In this document: one piece after another, positions 1 to 6,363 of the stretch
How the letters are laid out: the number at the start of each line of letters is the position of its first letter
Position numbering within the stretch: position 1 is the first letter of the stretch
Origin: Planctomycetota bacterium
GTDB taxonomy: Bacteria > Planctomycetota > PLA2 > JAEUHO01
DNA: 41,491 nt
Assembly (NCBI GenBank): GCA_020851795.1
Contig: JADZCA010000022.1
Coordinates: 1 to 41,491, forward strand
Reading direction: 5' to 3'
Notes under the pieces: model-generated
Told to the model about the DNA's origin: nothing
The model's database searches: none
Seen by the model: only the letters and a program-made list of their open reading frames with translations
Program-made: the position numbers and the translations under genes

Positions 1-467
1 GGGGCGGGGCGCGACGGCGGGAACGGTGAGCGCGTGCTCCGACCCTGCGCTCGGTGAGCGCGTGCTCCGACCCCGCGGTCGGTGAGCGTCTGCTCCGACC
101 CCGTGCTCGGTGAGCGCGTGCTCCGACCCCGCAGTCGGTGAGCGCCTGCTCCGACCCCGCGGTCGGTGAGCGTGGGGTCGGAGCAAGTCGTCGCCGTTCC
201 GGGGGGGGGCGGGGCGCGACGGCGGGAACGGTGAGCGCGTGCTCCGACCCTGCGCTCGGTGAGCGCGTGCTCCGACCCTGCGCTCGGTGAGCGCCTGCTC
301 CGACCCCGCGCTCGGTGAGCGCGTGCTGCGACCCCGCAGTCGGTGAGCGTGGGGTCGGAGCAAGTCGTCGCCGTTCCGGGGGGCGGGGCGCGACGGCGGG
401 AACCGTGAGCGTGGGCTGCGACCCCGCGGTCGGGGCGCCCGGGGTGCGACCGAGGAGGCGGGGCCCG
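1..467. repeat. 28-bp tandem repeat array in two blocks, each closed by an inverted copy
   Basis: A unit beginning GTGAGCGCGTGCTCCGACCC recurs at exact 28-bp steps at 26, 54, 82, 110, 138 and 166, again at 231, 259, 287, 315 and 343, with one degenerate copy at 405. Each block starts with the same GC-rich lead (GGGGCGGGGCGCGACGGCGGG, near 1, 207 and 380). The first two blocks end with GGGGTCGGAGCA, the exact reverse complement of the TGCTCCGACCCC core of the units. A 12-bp stem can therefore form at each block end. There are no spacers between units, so this is not CRISPR. It lies downstream of dapA, which reads leftward, and might act in its 3' end processing or termination. No gene is evident here. 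Confidence 0.85.
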
Positions 468-1352
468 CTACGAGCGGCCGAGCGAGGCGAGCGCGGCGTC
501 GAGCGCCGCGACGACGGGCGCGGTCGCCGGCACCAGCGGCAGGCGCAGCTCGTCGGAGGGGAACACCCCGAGCCGACGCAGCGCCGCCTTCACCGGGATC
601 GGGTTCGTCTCGAGGAACAACGCCCGCACCAGCGGCGCGAGCCGCTCGTGCCGCGCCAGCGCCTCCGCCCGCCGCCCCGCCAGCGCGTCGCGCACCAGCG
701 CCACCACCTCGTCGGGCACCACGTTGCTCGTCACCGACACGACGCCCACCGCGCCGAGCGAGAGGAACGGCAGCGTGAGCGCGTCGTCGCCCGCGAGGAT
801 CGGCACCGCGCACGCCTCGCGCAGCCGCGTCACGCGGTCCACGTGCCCCTGCGCCTCCTTGAGCGCGAACACGCCTCCCGCTTGCCACAGCCGCGCCACC
901 GTCTCCACCTCGATCGCGCCGCCCGTGCGCGCGGGGATGTGGTAGAGCATCAACGGCAGGCCGCCGTCGTCGGCCATCGCGCGGAAGTGGCGGTACAGCC
1001 CCTCCTGCGTCGGCCGGTTGTAGTAGGGCGACACCGCCAGCGCGCCGACCGCGCCCGCCGCGCGCGCCTGCCTCGTCAGCGCCACCGCGTGCCGCGTGTC
1101 GTTGGTCCCCGTGCCCGCGACCACCGGCACGCGCCCCGCCGCCGCCGCGACGACCGTCTCGACGACCGCGCGGTGCTCGTCCTCCTCGAGCGTGGGCGAC
1201 TCGCCGGTCGTGCCGCAAGGGCACAGCCCCGCCACGCCCGCCGCGACCTGGCGCTCGACGAGCGCCCCGAGCGCCCGGTGGTCCACGCGCCCGTCGCGGA
1301 ACGGCGTCGCCAGCGCCGTCCACACCCCCTCCGCCCGCAGCGTCGCGCTCAC
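468..1352 (-). CDS. dapA: 4-hydroxy-tetrahydrodipicolinate synthase (DapA)
   Basis: This enzyme condenses pyruvate with aspartate semialdehyde in the lysine/diaminopimelate pathway, in the cytoplasm. The 294-residue product matches the family's usual length of about 292. It has the GTTGESPTL loop, the SPYYNRP segment, LYHIPARTG (Tyr and Arg positions of the active site) and FALKEA, which carries the Schiff-base lysine. The GTG start at 1352 is chosen because it gives a complete N-terminus and overlaps the stop of the upstream PdxJ-like gene by four bases (GTGA), typical of translational coupling. An upstream in-frame extension would run through the other gene and has no family match. Related aldolases such as N-acetylneuraminate lyase are less likely given the GTTGESPTL motif. 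Confidence 0.93.
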   Translation of the reverse strand: MSATLRAEGVWTALATPFRDGRVDHRALGALVERQVAAGVAGLCPCGTTGESPTLEEDEHRAVVETVVAAAAGRVPVVAGTGTNDTRHAVALTRQARAAGAVGALAVSPYYNRPTQEGLYRHFRAMADDGGLPLMLYHIPARTGGAIEVETVARLWQAGGVFALKEAQGHVDRVTRLREACAVPILAGDDALTLPFLSLGAVGVVSVTSNVVPDEVVALVRDALAGRRAEALARHERLAPLVRALFLETNPIPVKAALRRLGVFPSDELRLPLVPATAPVVAALDAALASLGRS

Positions 1353-2095
1353 GTCGCGTCCTCCGCCGGTGCCGCCTCGCCCTCCGCCGGCACGCGCCGC
1401 GCGCGCCGCGCGAACGCCTCCGTCGCGCGCGCGAGGCCGTCGAAGGCCGCCCGCGCCACCAGCGCGCGCCCGACCTCGACCGCCTCGACGTCGGACAGCG
1501 CCGCCACGCGCTCGACGCCGGGCTCGTCGAGCCCGCCGCCCGCGCGCACCCTCATGCCCAGCGCCCGCGCGGTCGCGCACGCGCGCACGAGCTTGCCGTG
1601 CGCGTCCACGCGCGCGTCCTCGGTCGCCGCCGCCGCGAAGCGCACCGTCCGCACCAGCGCCGCCTCGGCGCCCGCGCCCATCGCCGCCACGAGCGCCTGC
1701 TCGTCGGCGTCGGTGGCCACCGCGACCGGAACGCCCGCCGCACCGAGCTCGGCGACCGCCTTCGCCGTCTCGTCCGCCCGCGACGCGACGTCGAGCCCGC
1801 CCGCCGCCGTCGCCGGGCCCGCCAGCACCACGCCCGCGGGGCGCGCCTCGATCGCCCACGCGACCAGCGCGGCCTCGGGCTCGATCGTCAGGTGCAGCGG
1901 CAGCACGCCCGCCTCGACGAGCCAGCGCACGTCGCGCTCGGTCGTCGGGCGCCGCGCCGCCGTCGCGCGCAGCACGACGTAGTCGGCGCCGCCGAGACGG
2001 ACCGCGTGCACCGCCGCGAGCAGGTCGGGCACGCGGCCGCCCGCCACCTCGCGCAACGCGAGCAGCGCGTCGAGGGACACTCCGAGCCGGATCAT
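1349..2095 (-). CDS. PdxJ-like TIM-barrel protein, catalytic residues missing
   Basis: The 248-residue product follows PdxJ (pyridoxine 5'-phosphate synthase) along its length. It has RLGVSLDALLALRE at the start, a long TERDVR match, GGLDVAS in the middle, and VRAGGGL plus EVGRALVARAAFDGL near the end. The residues PdxJ needs are changed. The GVNIDH motif is GVSLDA, the HLREDRRH loop is VLRATAARRP, the LNLEMA glutamate is Thr, the NAGHGL histidine is Gly, and the NIGHA histidine is Arg. The fold is probably kept, but classic PdxJ chemistry is unlikely, so a divergent activity or a pseudoenzyme is inferred. It is first in a two-gene operon with dapA. The ATG at 2095 has GGAGG five bases upstream. 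Confidence 0.8.
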   Translation of the reverse strand: MIRLGVSLDALLALREVAGGRVPDLLAAVHAVRLGGADYVVLRATAARRPTTERDVRWLVEAGVLPLHLTIEPEAALVAWAIEARPAGVVLAGPATAAGGLDVASRADETAKAVAELGAAGVPVAVATDADEQALVAAMGAGAEAALVRTVRFAAAATEDARVDAHGKLVRACATARALGMRVRAGGGLDEPGVERVAALSDVEAVEVGRALVARAAFDGLARATEAFARRARRVPAEGEAAPAEDAT

Positions 2096-2286
2096 GCGGG
2101 CCTCCGTGCAGGCGCGGTTGCGTGAGCCCCTCGCCGCGGCACCGCCCGGCCTCCGCGGCGCGCGGCCCCGACGCGCGGCGCTCCGCGCGGGGGGCCTCGC
2201 CGCATCGCGGTCGGTGCGGTCCCTCGACGGAGGGCTGGGCGCCAGAGCCTAATCGCGCCCGCCCGCCACCGGGAGCCCGGACGCGG

Positions 2287-2685
2287 CGCGGCCGTCGACC
2301 CCGCCGCGCGGGCCCCGCGCGACCGCGGGGCGCGATGCGCCCCCGCGCGACGACGAGCGCCCGCGGGCCCGCGTCCCCGTGCGTGGCGCGAACGGCCGGT
2401 CCGGCGCCGCTCGATCGACCCCGCCGCGCGGGCCCCGCGCGACCGCGGGCCACGCTGCGCCGTCCCGCGCCGACGCGCGCTCGCGACCTCGCGCCCTCGG
2501 CGTTCGGCGACCGGCACGTCGGGCGCCGCTCGATCGGTCCGCCCCGCGGGCCCCACGGGCCCCACGGGCCCCGCGCGACCGCGGGCCACGGCGCGCCGTC
2601 CTGCGCCGACGCGCGCTCGCGACCTCGCGCCGTCGGCGTTCGGCGACCGTCACGCCGTGCGCCGCTCGATCGGCCCGCCCCGCGG
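2287..2685. repeat. Long GC-rich tandem repeat, roughly 119-136 bp units
   Basis: The stretch 2096-2697 holds no convincing gene. Within it, units starting CGCCGCTCGATCG occur at 2405, 2524 and 2660. The first unit is 119 bp and the second 136 bp; the latter is longer because CGGGCCCCA is repeated inside it. The third is partial and runs into the rsmD promoter. A more diverged copy of the CCCCGCCGCGCGGGCCCCGC part is visible around 2290. It separates the divergent pdxJ-like/dapA and rsmD transcription units. The open frames crossing it are low-complexity Arg/Ala/Pro strings and are not genes. Confidence 0.75.
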
Positions 2686-2691
2686 TAGGGT
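2686..2691 (+). promoter_or_regulatory. -10 hexamer TAGGGT for rsmD
   Basis: TAGGGT ends six bases before the GTG start at 2698. That puts the expected transcription start on or next to the start codon, so the message may be leaderless. The same geometry is repeated at several other genes in the window. No clear -35 element is seen. Confidence 0.5.
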
Positions 2692-2697
2692 GGGGGC

Positions 2698-3234
2698 GTG
2701 CGCATCGGCGCCGGCCGCTTCCGCAACGCCCTCCTCCCCGCCGTCGGCGACCACGTCCGCCCGGTCGGCGGGCGGCTCCGTCAGAGCCTCTTCACCGTGC
2801 TCCTCCCGTGGCTCGAAGGCGCGCGCGTCCTCGACTGCTGCGCGGGCGTGGGGGGGCTCGGCCTCGAAGCCCTCTCGCGCGGCGCCGCCGACGTCGTGCT
2901 CGTCGAGCGCGACCGCCGCACCGCCGACGCGCTCGCCCGCTGGATCGCCGAGCGCCACGTCGAGCGCGAGGCGCACGTGGTCGTCGCCGACGCACGCCGC
3001 GGCGGCTTCGGCGACGGCTTCGACCTCGTGTTCCTCGACCCGCCCTTCGCCGCGTGGGACGACGCCGCGCTCGCGCGCGACCTCGTGGCCGTCGCCGTCG
3101 CCGCGACCGCGCCCGACGGCGTCGTCGCCGCGAAGGTGCCGACGCGGGCGCCCCTCCCCGAGGACCCGCGCTGGCGCGTCACCGACCGCCGCGGCCACGG
3201 CGACGCCGCGTGGGCGCTGATCGTGCGCGCGTGA
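2698..3234 (+). CDS. rsmD: 16S rRNA guanine-N2 methyltransferase, RsmD family
   Basis: RsmD methylates G966 of 16S rRNA during small-subunit assembly, using S-adenosylmethionine. The 178-residue product matches the family length. It opens with MRIGAGRFRN, then RPVGGRLRQSLF. The SAM-binding motif I is VLDCCAGVGGLGLEALSRGA (residues about 44-63), and the catalytic DPPF is at 114-117. The GTG at 2698 fits both the family N-terminus and a leaderless -10 box. It is a single gene; the next gene has its own promoter. Confidence 0.88.
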   Translation: MRIGAGRFRNALLPAVGDHVRPVGGRLRQSLFTVLLPWLEGARVLDCCAGVGGLGLEALSRGAADVVLVERDRRTADALARWIAERHVEREAHVVVADARRGGFGDGFDLVFLDPPFAAWDDAALARDLVAVAVAATAPDGVVAAKVPTRAPLPEDPRWRVTDRRGHGDAAWALIVRA

Positions 3235-3360
3235 GCCGCGCCCGGCGCCGCCGCGCGCCGTGGCGCGCCGGGGCGTCGCCGCCCCGGGACCCGCGTCGAG
3301 GCGCCCGATCGCTCCGTGACACCCCTCCCGCCGGGGGGGGCTTTACGCCGCCCGCGGTCG

Positions 3361-3388
3361 TCAAGAGAATGGAGCGGACGGCCGATCC
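3361..3388 (+). promoter_or_regulatory. Sigma-28 (FliA)-like promoter
   Basis: TCAAGAGA at 3361-3368 and GCCGATCC at 3381-3388 are separated by 12 bases. The enterobacterial sigma-28 consensus is TAAAGTTT, 11 bases, GCCGATAA, so the -10 half matches 6 of 8 positions. The predicted start is near 3395, giving a leader of about 85 bases before the FlgM-like gene, a classic sigma-28 target. This site looks unlike the TANNNT boxes used elsewhere in the window. Confidence 0.55.
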
Positions 3389-3479
3389 TGTTCGGTGGCC
3401 GCGGAGGCCGACGCCGACCCGCCCGTGCGGGACGACGCGCTCCGCCGCGCGCCGCAGTCGCGAGCCGGAGTGACGAGAC

Positions 3480-3740
3480 GTGCGCCCCGTGGCTGACCCC
3501 GACGTGAAGCCGGCCCCGAACGCCTCGACGCCGCCCCCGGCGTCCGCGCCCGCCCCCGTGCGCGACGCGACCCCCGCCGCCGGTGAGCCCGCGCCGCTCG
3601 GCGACGAGGCGCGCCGCCCGATGCGGCCCATCGGCCCCGACGCCCTGCGCGCGCTGCGCGAGGCGATCCGCTCGGGCCGCTATCCGAGCGAGGACGTCGT
3701 CCGCGACGGCCTCGAGCGGCTGATCCGCCGCCCCCGCTGA
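3480..3740 (+). CDS. flgM: FlgM-like anti-sigma-28 factor, small protein
   Basis: The product has 86 residues. The first half is a disordered Pro/Ala-rich segment. The last 35 or so residues (IGPDALRALREAIRSGRY, then a DVVRDGLERLI helix) have the two-helix pattern of FlgM C-termini: xxRIRxxIxxGxY followed by a helix ending in LL. FlgM binds the flagellar sigma factor FliA and holds it inactive until the hook is complete. The sigma-28-like promoter upstream supports this identity, since flgM is commonly under FliA control. GTG 3480 follows a GGAG at 3468; GTG 3489 is an alternative start. No other flagellar gene lies in the window. The protein is short and low in complexity, so the call is moderate. 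Confidence 0.6.
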   Translation: MRPVADPDVKPAPNASTPPPASAPAPVRDATPAAGEPAPLGDEARRPMRPIGPDALRALREAIRSGRYPSEDVVRDGLERLIRRPR

Positions 3741-3778
3741 CGCGCGCAGTCGCCGCGTCGGGCGCGCGCGGCCGGACC

Positions 3779-3784
3779 TATACT
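3779..3784 (+). promoter_or_regulatory. -10 hexamer TATACT, near-leaderless
   Basis: TATACT lies six bases before the ATG at 3791. Transcription would start at about the A of the ATG. It is the best -10 match in the window. Confidence 0.55.
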
Positions 3785-3790
3785 CGCCCC

Positions 3791-5020
3791 ATGCGACTCG
3801 CTCGCCTCGTCGCGGTCTCCCTCGCCGCGTGCGCCCTCGTCCTCGCCGCACGCCCCCCGCACGCGCGCGCCGGCTGGTGGGACGACCTCGACAAGGGCGA
3901 GCCCGCGCGCCTGTCCGACCTCGTCGCCGACCCCGTGCGCTGGCGCGAGAAGGTCGTGTCGTTCGCCTGCGTGTTCCACACCGTGGACACGGTGTTCTCG
4001 CCGTACTTCACGTCGTTCAGCCCCGACAAGCACGTGAACTTCACGGCGTGGCTCGACGGCTCCCCGCTGTGGGAGGAGGCGGCGTTCGTCCGCGACGACT
4101 TCCCCTACCTCTACCTCCGGCGCGACCACCCGCAGTGGCCCGAGCTCGTCAAGCTCGCGCCGATGACGCGCATCGAGGTGACCGGGCTCGTCCGCGACGT
4201 CTACCGCCAGCGTCCCTGGATCGAGGTGCGCGGGTTCCGCGTCGCGCCCGCGACGCTGGGCCGGCGCTTCGTGGACCTCATGCGTTCGGGCGACGCGTAC
4301 GCCGCGACCGGCGACCTCGTCAAGGCGGAGGCGCACTACCGCGCGGCGCTCGCCGAGGTCTCCCTCGACGAGACGTGCGCCCTGCGCGCGCGCAAGCGGC
4401 TCGCCGACGTGCTCCGTGCGGCGGGGCGCGGTCGCGAGGCGAACGACGTCGAGGGCGGCAGCCCGATCCTCGGCGCGACGAAGACGCCGCTCCCCGAGCC
4501 CGGGACCGCCGCGGCCCCTCGGGCCGCGCCGCCGGCCGTCAGCGGCGAGGGCGATCTCCCGGGCGTGCCGGCGGACGCGCCGGTCGGCACCAACGCGCGG
4601 GCGCCGGGCGCCGCGCCCGCGACCGGGCCCGCCGCCGCGGCCCCGCCGCCGGTCTCGGGCCTCGACGATCTCCCGGGCACGCCCTACGACACCCCCAAGC
4701 CGCCCGAGACGCCCATCCCGCCCGCTCCACCGCCCGCACCGCCGCCGGCTCCGCCGCCCGCGCCGCCTCCGACCTCGGCCCCTGCCGCGGGTGCGCCCGC
4801 CGCCCCGACCGCCCCCGCGCCGCCCCCCCCGGCGGCTCCGGCCGCCCCTGCCGCGCCCGCCGCCCCCGCCGCCCCCGCGGCGCCGGCCGTGCCCGCGGCT
4901 CCCGCCCCGACGACCCCGGCCGCGCCCGCGGCCTCGCCGCCCCCGCCCGCCCCCCCGGTGGCGCCCGCTCCGCCGCCGCCTCCTCCTCCGCGCACCCCCC
5001 GGTTGAGCGGGGTCAAGTAG
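3791..5020 (+). CDS. Exported protein with a Pro/Ala-rich C-terminal tail, function unknown
   Basis: The product has 409 residues. It starts with a signal peptide (MRLARLVAVSLAACALVLA, cleavage near HARA-GW at about residue 27). Residues about 35-160 form a compact domain (RLSDLVADPVRWREKVVSF, then FTAWLDGSPLWEE and MTRIEVTGLVRDVY) that looks like an OB-like or beta-rich fold. A TPR-like pair follows at about 165-210 (GDAYAATGDLVKAEAHYRAAL). From about 225 to the end it is disordered, with repeats of PP, PA and AAP and two similar DLPG(V/T)P segments. I do not recognise the family. A periplasmic or surface location is inferred from the signal peptide. No operon partner is obvious; the next gene is 248 bases away behind its own promoter. 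Confidence 0.75.
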   Translation: MRLARLVAVSLAACALVLAARPPHARAGWWDDLDKGEPARLSDLVADPVRWREKVVSFACVFHTVDTVFSPYFTSFSPDKHVNFTAWLDGSPLWEEAAFVRDDFPYLYLRRDHPQWPELVKLAPMTRIEVTGLVRDVYRQRPWIEVRGFRVAPATLGRRFVDLMRSGDAYAATGDLVKAEAHYRAALAEVSLDETCALRARKRLADVLRAAGRGREANDVEGGSPILGATKTPLPEPGTAAAPRAAPPAVSGEGDLPGVPADAPVGTNARAPGAAPATGPAAAAPPPVSGLDDLPGTPYDTPKPPETPIPPAPPPAPPPAPPPAPPPTSAPAAGAPAAPTAPAPPPPAAPAAPAAPAAPAAPAAPAVPAAPAPTTPAAPAASPPPPAPPVAPAPPPPPPPRTPRLSGVK

Positions 5021-5045
5021 CGGGCGTCGCCGCGGACGTCGCCCG
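5021..5045 (+). terminator. Possible hairpin terminator just after the stop codon
   Basis: CGGGCG at 5021-5026 pairs with CGCCCG at 5040-5045 immediately after the TAG stop. There is no T tract, so it is only a weak candidate. Confidence 0.3.
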
Positions 5046-5177
5046 GGCGGATCGCCGCCCCCGGGCCGTCTCCGCGCCGCGCGAGCCCCGGGCCCCGCGC
5101 CGTGGGGTGGACGCCTCGCGCCGTCCGCCGGGGCCGTCGGCCCCGCGGCGATCGTCCATGCGTCGCCGACGCGTCGC

Positions 5178-5183
5178 TACACT
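5178..5183 (+). promoter_or_regulatory. -10 hexamer TACACT for the pseudouridine synthase gene
   Basis: GCTACACT lies here, about 86 bases before the ATG at 5269. The same hexamer is used before the tRNA gene. This transcript would have a leader, and the gene has a ribosome binding site (GGAAGG at 5256). Confidence 0.4.
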
Positions 5184-5268
5184 CCCGCGGCGCGGCGCTC
5201 GACGTGCCGCGCTCGGAAGACGAACGTCCCCGCCGCCGCGAGGCGCCCGGGGCCCGGAAGGACCTCCC

Positions 5269-6315
5269 ATGACTCCCCCCGACGCGGAGGGCGACGACGC
5301 CCCCGAGGCCGCGGACGCGCAGGGTCGCGTGCGGCTGCACAAGTTCCTCGCCTCGACGGGCGCCGGCTCGCGGCGCGAGTGCGAGACGTTCATCGAGCAG
5401 GGCCGCGTGAGCGTCAACGGCAAGACCGTGACGAAGCTCGGCACGAAGGTGGACCCGACCTCGGACAAGATCCTGCTCGACGGCGAGCGGGTGAAGTCGG
5501 AGGAGAAGGTCTACTACCTCCTCCACAAGCCCGCGGGCGTCATCTGCACGAACTCCGACGAGCGCGGCCGCATGCGCGCGATCGACGTCGTGCGCGACGA
5601 GCACCACCGCGTCTACACGGTCGGGCGCCTCGACGCGGAGAGCACGGGGCTCATCCTCGTGACCAACGACGGCGAGATCACCAACGTGATCTGCCACCCG
5701 CGCTACCGCATCGAGAAGACCTACCACGTCGTCGTGCGCGGCGACGTGAGCCGCGACCAGCTCGCCAAGGTCGAGGCGGGCGTGTGGCTGTCGGAGGGCA
5801 AGGCGTCCCCCGCGCGCGTGCGGGCCATCGCGAAGAACCCCAAGCGCAACGAGACGCTCGTCGAGATTACGCTGTTCGAGGGGCGCAACCGCGAGGTGCG
5901 TCGCATCTTCGCGCGCGTCGGGCTGCAGGTGCGCCGCCTGCTGCGCGTGCGCCTCGGGCCGCTCGAGCTCGGCTCGCTGCCCGTCGGACACCACGTGCGC
6001 CTGACCGAGCAGGACCTCACCTTCGTGCGCGAGGCCGAGCGCCTCTACGCCGCCAACAAGGAGGCGTGGGACGCCGAGATCCCGCCGAAGCCCCCGAAGG
6101 TCGCGCGGCCGTTCCGGCCCAAGCGCGGCCGGCGCCCCGGCGGCCCGGGCGGCCCGCGCGGGTTCGGCGGCCCCCCGCGGGGCGGGTTCGGCGGCCCCCC
6201 GCGCGGCGGGTTCGGCCGCGGGCCCGGCCCGCGACGTCCCTACGGGGGTCCCGGCGGTCCGGGTCCCGGCGGGCCCGGCCCCGACGACGCGCCGCCGCGT
6301 CGCCTCTACGACTGA
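5269..6315 (+). CDS. rRNA pseudouridine synthase, RluB/RsuA family
   Basis: This enzyme isomerises a uridine in rRNA to pseudouridine. The 348-residue product has an N-terminal S4 RNA-binding domain (VRLHKFLASTGAGSRRECE, residues 21-39, and VSVNGKTV). The synthase domain follows, with LLHKPAGVICT and the catalytic aspartate in VGRLDAESTGLI (Asp122), then GRNREVRRIF. From about residue 280 the tail is rich in Gly, Pro and Arg with repeated FGGPPRGG units; such tails often bind RNA. RluB (23S U2605) is the nearest fit, but RsuA or RluE-like specificity cannot be excluded from sequence alone. The ATG at 5269 has GGAAGG upstream. The M16 gene follows 48 bases later, probably in the same transcript. 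Confidence 0.88.
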   Translation: MTPPDAEGDDAPEAADAQGRVRLHKFLASTGAGSRRECETFIEQGRVSVNGKTVTKLGTKVDPTSDKILLDGERVKSEEKVYYLLHKPAGVICTNSDERGRMRAIDVVRDEHHRVYTVGRLDAESTGLILVTNDGEITNVICHPRYRIEKTYHVVVRGDVSRDQLAKVEAGVWLSEGKASPARVRAIAKNPKRNETLVEITLFEGRNREVRRIFARVGLQVRRLLRVRLGPLELGSLPVGHHVRLTEQDLTFVREAERLYAANKEAWDAEIPPKPPKVARPFRPKRGRRPGGPGGPRGFGGPPRGGFGGPPRGGFGRGPGPRRPYGGPGGPGPGGPGPDDAPPRRLYD

Positions 6316-6363
6316 CGCCGTCCCGTCCCGCCGCTGCGCGCCCACCGACCCCGGAGCCTCCTC

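Noticed and set aside
26..372. CRISPR array, because of the 28-bp period
   Set aside because: The units are back to back with no unique spacers, and no cas gene is present.
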